Source: Exiguobacterium flavidum (lineage in GTDB: Bacteria > Bacillota > Bacilli > Exiguobacteriales > Exiguobacteriaceae). Taken from it: DNA of 64,000 nt. Below the pieces are notes generated by a model that worked only from the letters and a program-made list of their open reading frames with translations, searched no databases and was not told the DNA's origin. The position numbers were made by a program, and so were the translations under genes. Position 1 is the stretch's first letter. Each line of letters opens with the position of its first letter. Location: NCBI RefSeq assembly GCF_003344535.1, contig NZ_QPKS01000011.1:1-64000 (forward strand), in the 5' to 3' direction. Shown in pieces: positions 6,919-14,562 of this stretch.

Positions 6919-9477
6919 TTGAAATGGATCAACGAAAAGATCGGCCGCCAGCTGATGTTCGCCTTCTACACGGTCTTCATCGCGCTCAGCTTGACGTCGC
7001 TCATCGTCTACTTCTATACCGAAAATAAAATCGAATCGACGAGCGAACGGCTCGACGACCTGAACGACCGGCGCGGCCGGGCGACGGCGCTATGGGAAGA
7101 GTGGCAGGCCGTCCAGAGTGACATCAACTCCTATCTCGTCTTCGGGACGGAGGAGAAGTACAGCCTCGTCGAGAAGCGCCAGGCGAAGATCGACGAGCAG
7201 ACGAAATGGTTCGAGAAGAACGCCATCTTCACGGAAGGCAAGAAGTACGCGAAGGATACGCGTGAGCTGTACGACGCCTACTTCGCGACCGTGACGCCAA
7301 TCGTCCGCGAATATGTCGCGAAGAAGCAGTCCGGTGACATCAACGAGGACTTCCTCGACCCGGCGACGCTCGCGACGCTCGAATCGGGCAAAGTGCTGTT
7401 CGAACGCGACGGGACGACGAAGGGCAGCGACACGCGTGTCGATGTCAGCACGAAGACATCCGGTATCGAGATCCTGCTGACGAAGTACCGCGACAAGGTG
7501 CGTGAAGAGGAAAACAAGGCGAAGCAAGCCCTCGTCGACGAGATGCGGACGGCCCAGATCATCTGGCTGTCGAACCTGATCGTGCTCGCCCTCGTCCTCC
7601 TGACGCTCGTCCGTCCGTTCGTCGGACGCGTCACGCGTCAGATCAACGCCCTTTCGCGCGACAGCCAGCGTCTGACGACCGGCGACGACGTCGAGCCGAT
7701 CCCGCTCCCTGCGCGCAAGGACGAGCTCTACATCCTGACCGGATCGTTCAACCAGATGGCGGCGGCGATCGCCGACAACAAGATTCATATGATCGCGAAG
7801 AACGAGGAGCTCCAGGCGCAGCAAGAGGAGCTCGTCGCCCAGCAGGAGGAACTCCAGGCGCAGCAGGAGGAACTCGAGGAAGCGCTCGAGATCACGCTCC
7901 GCAGCGAGAAACATCTGCAGTACCGGAACGAGCTGACGGAAGTGCTCGCCTCACGCGAGACGCTGACGGCCTATCCGGAGATCATCGAAAAGCTCGTCTC
8001 GATCACGAACTCGGAGATCGGGGCGATCCTCTTCCTCGACACAGAAGACAACGTCCGCTCGACGATCGAGTACGGGATGTCGCCTGAGATGATCGAGCGC
8101 CTGATCGCGGACGAGCAATCGCTCTTCCACCGGTCACGCCTCCTGAAGAAACCGGTCCACTCGTCGAAGCAGGTCGCGCACGACCACCCGCTTCCATACC
8201 CGTACTATATGTACGAGGTCGCAGTGCCGGTGCTCGATCCGGAAGGGAACATCATCGCCTGCGTCTACCTGATCCGCTATCGCGACAGCTTCTCGAACGA
8301 ACAGATGGCCGACATCCTGTCGTTCTCGAACCAGCTCTCGCTCTCGCTGCTCCGGATGGGCGTCTACGAGGCGATGGAGCACGAGAAGGTCAAGACCGGT
8401 CAGCTCCTGAACTCGATCCGCGAAGCGGTCGTCTACATCGAGCACCACTCCGGCGAGCTGCTCGTCAACGAGCCGCTCATGAAGCTGTTCCCTGAAGTCG
8501 CCCGTACGGACGACGAGGAGGAGACGGGCCTGAAGACGTTCCAACAGGCGATGACGAAGCTGTCTTCGATCATCGACCAGCCGGAACAGTTCGAGCAGTA
8601 CGTCGAGCGCGTCATGGAACGGGACCTGCCGGGCGACAGCCTGCTCGTCTCGATGCGCGACCATGCCTCCTACATCCAGGTGTACGCGGAACGGATCGAG
8701 ATCGACCATGCATGGGTCGGTACGATGCTCGTCCTGCGCGACGTGACGAAGGAGACCGAATCCGACCGGATGAAGGAAGAGTTCGTCTCGACCGTCTCGC
8801 ACGAGCTGCGGACACCGCTCTCGTCGATCTACGGCTTCACGGAGCTGATGCTCAACAAGGAGTTCGACACGGAACGCCAGCGCAAGTATCTCCAGACGAT
8901 CCACTCGGAGACGGGGCGCCTGACGACGCTCGTCAACGACTTCCTCGACGTCCAGCGCATGGAGTCGAGCGAACAACGCTACCATCTGTCGACGTTCGAC
9001 CTCGCGACGCTCGCGAGCGAGCTGACCGAGTTCTACGACGCCTCGACCGACCGGCACGTCCTCAAGGTCGAAGCGGACTGCGCCGTCCACATCCACGCGG
9101 ATGAGGAGAAGATCAAGCAGCTGATCAACAACATGCTGTCGAACGCGATCAAGTACTCGCCTGAAGGCGGGACCGTCACCGTCCGCCTCTCGCAGGACGC
9201 GGAATGGTCGCAGATCGACATCATCGACGAAGGGATCGGTATCCCGAAAGAAGCGCTCCCGCAGCTGTTCGACAAGTTCTATCGCGTCGACAACTCAGCG
9301 ACGCGCCAGATCGGCGGTACGGGACTCGGCCTGTCGATCTGTAAGGAGATCGTCAAGCACCACGGCGGTACGATCGACGTCGAATCGACGCTCGGAGAAG
9401 GCACGTGCTTCTCGATCCGCTTCCCGATCTCGACCGAGACGGAGACGATGGTCGTCATCGACCAAGTCATCAAATGA
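6919..9477 (+). CDS. orphan transmembrane sensor histidine kinase (HAMP-coiled coil-GAF-PAS-HisKA-HATPase)
   Basis: This 852-aa kinase has TM1 (about 10-32), an extracellular helical sensor domain (about 35-210), TM2 (about 214-232), and HAMP (about 235-285). A long coiled coil of seven-residue repeats (QEELxAQ, about 295-325) follows, then a GAF domain (about 345-480), a PAS-like domain (about 490-605), HisKA with the phospho-acceptor H628 in VSHELRTPL, and an intact HATPase domain (NxxxNAIKYS, DEGIGIP, GGTGLGLSI). The start is TTG at 6919, eight bases after GGAGGA and directly before the first membrane helix; ATG codons further upstream lie in AT-rich leader DNA. No response regulator gene adjoins it, so its partner is elsewhere. 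Confidence 0.93.
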   Translation: MKWINEKIGRQLMFAFYTVFIALSLTSLIVYFYTENKIESTSERLDDLNDRRGRATALWEEWQAVQSDINSYLVFGTEEKYSLVEKRQAKIDEQTKWFEKNAIFTEGKKYAKDTRELYDAYFATVTPIVREYVAKKQSGDINEDFLDPATLATLESGKVLFERDGTTKGSDTRVDVSTKTSGIEILLTKYRDKVREEENKAKQALVDEMRTAQIIWLSNLIVLALVLLTLVRPFVGRVTRQINALSRDSQRLTTGDDVEPIPLPARKDELYILTGSFNQMAAAIADNKIHMIAKNEELQAQQEELVAQQEELQAQQEELEEALEITLRSEKHLQYRNELTEVLASRETLTAYPEIIEKLVSITNSEIGAILFLDTEDNVRSTIEYGMSPEMIERLIADEQSLFHRSRLLKKPVHSSKQVAHDHPLPYPYYMYEVAVPVLDPEGNIIACVYLIRYRDSFSNEQMADILSFSNQLSLSLLRMGVYEAMEHEKVKTGQLLNSIREAVVYIEHHSGELLVNEPLMKLFPEVARTDDEEETGLKTFQQAMTKLSSIIDQPEQFEQYVERVMERDLPGDSLLVSMRDHASYIQVYAERIEIDHAWVGTMLVLRDVTKETESDRMKEEFVSTVSHELRTPLSSIYGFTELMLNKEFDTERQRKYLQTIHSETGRLTTLVNDFLDVQRMESSEQRYHLSTFDLATLASELTEFYDASTDRHVLKVEADCAVHIHADEEKIKQLINNMLSNAIKYSPEGGTVTVRLSQDAEWSQIDIIDEGIGIPKEALPQLFDKFYRVDNSATRQIGGTGLGLSICKEIVKHHGGTIDVESTLGEGTCFSIRFPISTETETMVVIDQVIK

Positions 9478-9488
9478 GTTGAAATTAC

Positions 9489-9532
9489 AAGCGCCTCCTG
9501 AAGCCGACTGGCCGAAAGGAGGCGCTTTTTTA
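9489..9532 (+). terminator. rho-independent terminator of the sensor kinase gene
   Basis: AAGCGCCTCCT (9489-9499) pairs with AGGAGGCGCTT (9517-9527), followed by a T run. It lies 11 bases after the kinase stop codon. Confidence 0.85.
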
Positions 9533-9549
9533 GAAGGGAGGCCAGTGAC

Positions 9550-9744
9550 ATGTACTCAGAAGCAGAACTGACGGAAGCGAAGCGCCAAATCGCCTCGACC
9601 GTCCATAAGCTGAAGGAGACGGTCAAGACGCTCGAGGCGAAGGAACGCCCGGAGCGCTACAAAGCACAAATCACCTTGGCGAAGCGGCGGATCGCCGCGT
9701 TCGAGCTCTCGCTCGCCCTGATCGAGGAGAAGCTCGACAAGTGA
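9550..9744 (+). CDS. small coiled-coil protein of unknown function
   Basis: The 64-aa product (MYSEAELTEAKRQIAS...) is almost entirely helical, with alternating Lys/Glu and Leu/Ile positions that suggest an amphipathic coiled coil. There is no signal peptide and no motif I recognise. A strong ribosome site (GAAGGGAGG) sits 8 bases before the ATG, and the gene is enclosed by two good terminators, so it looks like a real monocistronic gene. The short size means homology could not be judged by eye. Confidence 0.7.
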   Translation: MYSEAELTEAKRQIASTVHKLKETVKTLEAKERPERYKAQITLAKRRIAAFELSLALIEEKLDK

Positions 9745-9753
9745 TCAAGCGTA

Positions 9754-9788
9754 AGAAGACCTCCCGACGCAAGTTCGGGAGGTCTTCT
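9754..9788. terminator. bidirectional terminator
   Basis: A perfect 14-base stem (AGAAGACCTCCCGA and its complement at 9775-9788) with a 7-base loop lies between the small coiled-coil gene and the convergent ctaG gene. Confidence 0.85.
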
Positions 9789-9791
9789 GTT

Positions 9792-10547
9792 TCAATTGTA
9801 CGAGGTTCGTGGACGCGCCGCGCGGTACCATTGCAGGCAGAGGACGGCGATGATGACGAGCTCAATCAAATCCCCGCCGTAATACATCAGCTGACTCCCG
9901 CTCCGCGCCTGCTCAAGCGGCACACCGGCCGGCGGACTCGCGTAGAGATGTTTCGCAAGGATGCTGTGCGCCGCGAACGCCAGCAGGAAGACGACGGCGC
10001 GAAAGCGATAGCTCGTCCTATGCGCGACCGGATCAAGCGAGATCATCGACAGCGTGAAGACGTATCCCGCGAGGAAGAGATGCAGGTGAACGAGCAGGTG
10101 GATCAGCATGTTCGTCTGCATCAGATGGTAAAGACCCGTCTTATACAGAACCCAAAGACCGCCGACGTTCAGCAGCGACGCGACGACCGGATTCGTCACA
10201 AGACGGGAAGGACCGCTCCGCAAGACGGCAGACAGCCTTCTCGCCCACCTTACAGGCATCGTCCGCAAGCAGAGCGTCATCGGTGCCGCGAGGACGAACA
10301 GGAGCGGCGCGAGCATGCCGAGCAGCAGGTGTCCGAGCATATGATAGACGAAGTTCGTATGCGCCAGTTCAGCGATCGGTCCAGTCACCGCACTGACGGC
10401 GCTGAGCGTGCCGAGAACGGCGAAGAGCGTCCGGTGAAGCGGCCATGGTCGCTTCGTCGCAAGCAGCAGCCCGACGTAAAGCATCAATCCACCGATGAAC
10501 GGCAGCGGCAAAAGCAGCATCCAGTCGAACCCGTGCTCATGATGCAT
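9792..10547 (-). CDS. ctaG: cytochrome c oxidase assembly factor CtaG (caa3_CtaG family)
   Basis: This 251-aa membrane protein of the caa3_CtaG family (PF09678) helps assemble the copper centre of caa3-type terminal oxidase. It has about seven transmembrane helices and conserved histidines: N-terminal HHEH, NFVYHMLGHLLLGM, and MLIHLLVHLHLFLAGYVFTLSMISLDP, plus LAFAAHSILAKHLYASP. The ATG at 10547 gives MHHEHGFDW; an in-frame GTG nine bases upstream is an alternative. It overlaps the end of the DUF2243 gene by about 11 bases, so the two are translated from one message and are likely functionally linked in membrane copper or respiratory biology. Confidence 0.9.
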   Translation of the reverse strand: MHHEHGFDWMLLLPLPFIGGLMLYVGLLLATKRPWPLHRTLFAVLGTLSAVSAVTGPIAELAHTNFVYHMLGHLLLGMLAPLLFVLAAPMTLCLRTMPVRWARRLSAVLRSGPSRLVTNPVVASLLNVGGLWVLYKTGLYHLMQTNMLIHLLVHLHLFLAGYVFTLSMISLDPVAHRTSYRFRAVVFLLAFAAHSILAKHLYASPPAGVPLEQARSGSQLMYYGGDLIELVIIAVLCLQWYRAARPRTSYN

Positions 10548-11013
10548 GTGCGACACCCGAGCGTCTCAGCAGGACGATGCCGATGATGATCAGCAGGAAG
10601 GCCGAGATGTTCCATGCGAGGTCGTACGGCAGGATCTCGACGCCGTAGCGAATCTGATGGAGTTCGAGCAGCTTATGCTGGACGATCCCGTCGTAGAGCT
10701 GGAAGACGCCGACGCCAAGGAAGACGCCCGCTATCCAGCGCTCCTTCCACCAGGCGAGGCGTCGTCTCAGATCAGCGAGCATGAAGAGCGACCCGACCGT
10801 CGCAAACCAGCTGAAGGCGTGGAACAGTCCGTCCGAGACGAGCCCGGCGTCCGTCGTCGATTTATCATAGAAGTGATGCCAATGGAGCAATTGGTGGAAG
10901 ACGACCTCGTCGAAGAAAGCGACGAGACCGACACCGAACAGGAAGCCGGACCAGAGATTGCGCTTCGCATGATCCGCTCGGTTCACCTCCACTCGTCTTG
11001 TCGTTGATGCCAT
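10537..11013 (-). CDS. DUF2243 family membrane protein
   Basis: The 158-aa product has four predicted transmembrane helices and matches DUF2243 (PF10002): NLWSGFLFGVGLVAFFDEVVFHQLLHWHHFYD, then GLFHAFSW, GVFQLYDGIVQHKLLELHQIRYG. The conserved His/Asp residues in membrane helices suggest metal or haem contacts, but the family has no established role. The start at 11013 is preferred because GAGGGGG is then spaced by 7 bases; the ATG at 11019 is too close to it. The overlapping ctaG gene downstream fits the frequent pairing of DUF2243 genes with ctaG. Confidence 0.88.
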   Translation of the reverse strand: MASTTRRVEVNRADHAKRNLWSGFLFGVGLVAFFDEVVFHQLLHWHHFYDKSTTDAGLVSDGLFHAFSWFATVGSLFMLADLRRRLAWWKERWIAGVFLGVGVFQLYDGIVQHKLLELHQIRYGVEILPYDLAWNISAFLLIIIGIVLLRRSGVAHAS

Positions 11014-11245
11014 ACCCATTCCCCCTCATTCGATTCAATGTCTCCTATCTATACCACTTCCCCATCCCTCCTATGCCTCGAACGACAAAAAATGGTCGCA
11101 ATCTCAGTAAATACAGGGGGCAAGGATGACTCAGCGAGCGCATTTACCTGTTCATGAACGCTCAACAGGAACTTCTCCCCTGAAGAAGGTATACTGACAG
11201 GGATATTGGATAATTTTACAAGTATGATATGAACGGAGGATTTCA

Positions 11246-12151
11246 ATGAGTACGATACAAAAAATGATGCGAATCGGCATGGCACTCACGTTCGCGATGG
11301 CGGTACTGTGGACTCCTGTCGAGAAGACTTTCGCTGCCGGCGCGAAGGAGGGCTATTCCATCACCGCCCAAAAGGTCTATGCCTCTGCAAGCACGAAGTC
11401 GAAGACGGTCGGTTCCTTGAAGAAGAATCAAACAGTCTCTATCTATGTCAACAAGGGTAGCTGGTCGCAAATCAAGTACGGCAAGACGAAGGGTTGGGTC
11501 GCGAAAACGAAGCTGAAGCTCGGGAAGCCAGTCATAGCGATCGATAAAGGGGCGTATGCCACATCCACTCAGTACGTCTATACGTCGCAAAGCACGAAGT
11601 CAAAACGTCTTGTAAAAGTCAATAAAAACCAAAATGTATATGTACTGAGTTCGCAATCCGGGTGGTATAGAGTGCTATCTGGCGGGAAGAATGGTTGGGT
11701 CGTCGCAAAACACTTCAAAATCGGAACGTATGTCTCAAAACCCGCAGCCGGGAAACCCTATCCTGACGGTTGGACAGCGCCCGTCTTGAAGTCTTCGTGG
11801 AATTCTGATCATGAAAAAAACTTACAAACTCTTCAAAACGAATTAGGATTTAGAGATGGCGGCCATGTATATACTCTTCCTGAATACCCGCAAGGTGCGA
11901 TTCATGTCTGGCAAGAAGACAAGATCGTGGCTCTTTCATTCTACTTCTGGCAAGATGTTGCCCTGCCAAGTTCATATCGAGTGCCAATTGTTGCGAAAGA
12001 ACTGTTCAAATTGTACTTTGGCAGTGATGCTATGAAGGTTTGGAACTACTTTAATCGAGGCGACGTTCCGGAAAGCTTCACAGCTAACCGATTCAAGGTC
12101 AAAGCGTCATATAACCCTATGACAGGAAGTCTCACCCTCTGGTTACGTTGA
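11246..12151 (+). CDS. secreted protein with two bacterial SH3 domains
   Basis: The 301-aa product has a signal peptide (about residues 1-31, cleavage after TFAA), two SH3b repeats (about 36-95 and 98-165, each with KVYASASTKSKTVGSLKKNQ / YVYTSQSTKSKRLVKVNKNQ and a GWV...K end), then a C-terminal domain of about 130 residues that I do not recognise. SH3b repeats bind peptidoglycan, so a wall-associated role is likely. The start has GGAGG 6 bases upstream. The 3' half uses many A/T-ending codons, unlike its neighbours, suggesting a separately acquired domain. No catalytic motif of a known hydrolase is visible. Confidence 0.85.
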   Translation: MSTIQKMMRIGMALTFAMAVLWTPVEKTFAAGAKEGYSITAQKVYASASTKSKTVGSLKKNQTVSIYVNKGSWSQIKYGKTKGWVAKTKLKLGKPVIAIDKGAYATSTQYVYTSQSTKSKRLVKVNKNQNVYVLSSQSGWYRVLSGGKNGWVVAKHFKIGTYVSKPAAGKPYPDGWTAPVLKSSWNSDHEKNLQTLQNELGFRDGGHVYTLPEYPQGAIHVWQEDKIVALSFYFWQDVALPSSYRVPIVAKELFKLYFGSDAMKVWNYFNRGDVPESFTANRFKVKASYNPMTGSLTLWLR

Positions 12152-12212
12152 CCAGGTTCGACAACCTAAAGGCAGACACAGTCATTTTCAATGTTGCATC
12201 GCCCACCTCGTG

Positions 12213-12250
12213 AAGAAGTCAGGGATCTATTTTCCCTGACTTCTTTTTTG
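12213..12250 (+). terminator. rho-independent terminator after the SH3-domain gene
   Basis: AAGAAGTCAGGG (12213-12224) pairs with CCCTGACTTCTT (12234-12245), followed by T residues. Confidence 0.85.
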
Positions 12251-12340
12251 TTCCGCGTCGTTAATCAAGGCGACCATCACACCACCCGACCTCCCTCCTC
12301 TTTTCCGTCTCGCGGTACAATCGTGTCCCTCACTCCATAC

Positions 12341-12363
12341 AAAAAGCCTCTCGTGCGAGAGGC
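12341..12363 (-). terminator. rho-independent terminator of the DUF4236 gene
   Basis: On the minus strand GCCTCTCG / CGAGAGGC forms a tight hairpin followed by five T residues, 8 bases after the small gene's stop. Confidence 0.75.
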
Positions 12364-12370
12364 CATACCG

Positions 12371-12547
12371 TCACCATTTCTTGCGCCAGCTCAGTCCTTT
12401 GAACAGACGGACGCTGCTCGAGATGCCGCGCCGGCTGATCGAGTGGCGGAGCCGCCCTTTGCCGATCGACAGGCTCGGCCCGTGCTTCGACAGATGAAGG
12501 TGGATGTTCTTCGTCAGACGGAAACTCTTGTGAAAATTCAATCCCAT
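12371..12547 (-). CDS. DUF4236-type small protein
   Basis: The 58-aa product MGLNFHKSFRLTKNIHLHLSKHGPSLSIG... reproduces the DUF4236 pattern (MGLRFRKSFKI-x-G-x-RLNLSKSGPSxSxG), a short beta-rich module of unknown function often found alone or fused to membrane proteins. The ATG at 12547 is chosen because it is the normal family start and GAAGGA lies 10 bases upstream; the longer open frame has no support. It has its own terminator. Confidence 0.72.
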   Translation of the reverse strand: MGLNFHKSFRLTKNIHLHLSKHGPSLSIGKGRLRHSISRRGISSSVRLFKGLSWRKKW

Positions 12548-12659
12548 GCATGCCACGTCCTTCTCGTTGAATTCGCAAGGGAGATTCCCCTGCCCTTGCA
12601 CCGATTGTATCATCGAAACAGTGGCGAGAGCGACAGAGATGTTTCGCAAACTGAAGAAT

Positions 12660-12698
12660 CCTCAGCAATCAGGTCAACGCCTGACTGCTGAGGATTTT
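12660..12698 (-). terminator. terminator of the flhO-flhP operon
   Basis: A long stem (TCCTCAGCA...TCAGG / CCTGA...TGCTGAGG) lies within 45 bases after the flhP stop. T residues flank it on both sides. Confidence 0.7.
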
Positions 12699-12702
12699 TA
12701 GC

Positions 12703-13479
12703 TTATTTCAAGGAAGAGACGATCCCCATCATCTGATCCGATGTCGAGAGCGCCCGCGAGTTGAACTGATAGGCGCGCTGGATCTGCATCAGTTCGGTCA
12801 TCTCCTGCCCCATGTCGACGTTCGACGACTCGAGTCCGCCGACCATGATCGGGTTGCCTGTCGCGACATCATACGGACCGACAGCCGTGAACAGTCCGCC
12901 TCCGACCGGTTCGAGGTCGGCGAGGTTCTCGACGACCCCGACGCCGATCCGGGCGAAGATCCGGCGCTCGCCGCCTACGACGCCTGAGACGTTCCCGTCA
13001 CTGCCGATCTGGATGTTCGACGCCGTCTCCGGCAGTTCGATCCGTTCGTTGTTCGTGTTCGCGACGGCGCGTCCCGCGTCGTCCGTCAGGAGAACCTGTC
13101 CGTTCCCTGTCGGCATCAGCTGAAGGTTGCCGTCACGTGTCAGCTTCGTCTCGCCGTCCGCGTCGATGACGCCGAAGAAGTGGTTCTTGTTCTTGAGCGC
13201 GAGGTCGAGCGCGCGTCCCGTCTCGCGGAACGAGCCGCTCGCGAAACGCGTCACCTCGCTTGCGACATATCCCCCGGTGCCGAGGCGCAGTCCGGGAGGT
13301 GTCGTCTGCGGACCTTCCGCACCGCGCCCGTTCTCGATGTTCCGGACGAGCAGCTCGTTGAACTGCCCTTCCTTGCGTTTATAGCCGTTCGTGTTCGCGT
13401 TCGCGAGGTTCTGTCCCGTGACGTCGAGCATCTTCTGGAGCTGCGCCATCGTGCTTGCTGATGTATGGAATGATTGCAT
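12703..13479 (-). CDS. flhP: flagellar hook-basal body protein FlhP (FlgG-like rod protein)
   Basis: FlhP is a distal-rod/hook-basal-body component exported by the flagellar type III apparatus. The 258-aa product has the N-terminal flagellar rod signature (QKMLDVTGQNLANANTNGYKR, about residues 14-34), a central FlgG-like domain, and the C-terminal D0 helix pattern ESSNVDMGQEMTELMQIQRAYQFNSRALSTSDQMM. The start MQSFHTSASTMAQLQKML is normal for FlhP. It lies 12 bases downstream of flhO, as in B. subtilis, where the pair follows mbl; here mbl is separated by a 6-kb insertion. Confidence 0.93.
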   Translation of the reverse strand: MQSFHTSASTMAQLQKMLDVTGQNLANANTNGYKRKEGQFNELLVRNIENGRGAEGPQTTPPGLRLGTGGYVASEVTRFASGSFRETGRALDLALKNKNHFFGVIDADGETKLTRDGNLQLMPTGNGQVLLTDDAGRAVANTNNERIELPETASNIQIGSDGNVSGVVGGERRIFARIGVGVVENLADLEPVGGGLFTAVGPYDVATGNPIMVGGLESSNVDMGQEMTELMQIQRAYQFNSRALSTSDQMMGIVSSLK

Positions 13480-13491
13480 GAATGATTCTCC

Positions 13492-14295
13492 TTAACGTAG
13501 GCGTCCGACTTCCGTGACGGCCTTCTCGGCAGTCCGGTCGTAGGCCTGGATGACTTTCTGGTTCGCTTCGAACTGGCGGAGCGCGGCGTTCATGTGTGCC
13601 ATCGTCTCCTCGACCGAGACGTTCCCGAGCTCGAGGAATCCTTGGCGGACGTTGACCTCGTTGACGTCCGAGAACTCCGTTTCTTCCGTCGCGCCGAAGC
13701 GCGAACCGCCGAGACGCTCGAGCGTCTCCGGCAGGTTCGTCACGCGGATCCCGAGCTGGCCGACGACCTCGCCGTCCGCATCCGTCACCTGTCCGTCTCC
13801 ACGGACCGTGAAGTCCTCGCTGCCGACGTTCAGCGTCTGTCCGTCCTCGCCGAGCACGAGGTCGCCTTCGGATGTCCGGAGCAGCCCGTCGATGCCGACA
13901 TTGAACTGCCCGTTCGTCGAGTAGGTCACCTCTTCCTCGAGCTCACCCGTCAGCGGATCGCCGTGGCGGACCATGAAGAGCGGGACGCCTCCGTCCGACA
14001 TCAGTTGCAGATCCGTCTTGTTCCCTGTCTCCGTGACCGACCCGAGCGCGAAGTTCGGTGTCGCCGACTGCAGGTAGACGCCTGTCGCGATCGTCCCGAC
14101 CGTCGACTTCATGCGTGCCCCCGTCCGTTCGTTGACGGCCGTCTGGCTGATCAGCATCTCCGGGAATGTCCGCAGCGAGGCGCTGTCGGCACGGTAGCCC
14201 GGTGTCCGGACGTTCGCCAGGTTGTTGCTGAACATCTCTTGCTGACGCTGCAGCGCCTGCATGGCGCCTGCTGCGGTATACATTCCTCGTAACAT
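13492..14295 (-). CDS. flhO: flagellar hook-basal body protein FlhO (FlgF/FlgG-like rod protein)
   Basis: FlhO is the partner rod protein of FlhP. The 267-aa product starts MLRGMYTAAGAMQALQRQQEMFSNNLANVRTPGYR, the flagella basal-body rod motif. It ends with the matching C-terminal helix (LELGNVSVEETMAHMNAALRQFEANQKVIQAYDRT). The ATG at 14295 is preferred over an ORF extension of six residues because GAGGAG lies 10 bases upstream of it and the family starts there. It is the first gene of the flhO-flhP unit. Together with the MCP in this window it shows the organism is motile or derived from a motile ancestor. Confidence 0.93.
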   Translation of the reverse strand: MLRGMYTAAGAMQALQRQQEMFSNNLANVRTPGYRADSASLRTFPEMLISQTAVNERTGARMKSTVGTIATGVYLQSATPNFALGSVTETGNKTDLQLMSDGGVPLFMVRHGDPLTGELEEEVTYSTNGQFNVGIDGLLRTSEGDLVLGEDGQTLNVGSEDFTVRGDGQVTDADGEVVGQLGIRVTNLPETLERLGGSRFGATEETEFSDVNEVNVRQGFLELGNVSVEETMAHMNAALRQFEANQKVIQAYDRTAEKAVTEVGRLR

Positions 14296-14518
14296 GCTTT
14301 CTCGTCTCCTCATTGACTCTTTTTTCGATTTCTCTTCTCAGTATATCGGCACGTTTCAACTCGTTTATTAACGTTTTTTCAAAAAAAGGGAATAGTTTCG
14401 GAACATTCAAGAAAAATACACCCCATTACAAATGTAATATTTTTACTGTTAGATTAAAATATTTTCATTATTCAACATTTTTGGTTCATACCATATTCCA
14501 AGTTGACTCCGACGACGT

Positions 14519-14545
14519 TATACTTGAGGTGTGACATTTATCACT
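14519..14545 (+). promoter_or_regulatory. -10 element with overlapping Fnr/CRP-type box before the EAL gene
   Basis: TATACT (14519-14524) is followed by TGTGA-CATTTA-TCACT (14530-14545), which matches the Fnr/CRP half-sites TGTGA N6 TCACA at 9 of 10 bases. The box covers the expected transcription start, so a bound regulator would repress. The -35 is weak (TTCCAA, 17 bases upstream). Confidence 0.4.
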
Positions 14546-14562
14546 ATTATGAGGGGGCCCTT

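Noticed and set aside
7801-7890. Tandem DNA repeat as a possible mobile or CRISPR-like element
   Set aside because: The 21-bp units are in frame within the kinase and encode coiled-coil heptads; no spacers.
12191-12691. 166-codon plus-strand ORF after the SH3-domain gene
   Set aside because: It reads through a terminator and antisense to the DUF4236 gene; no ribosome site.
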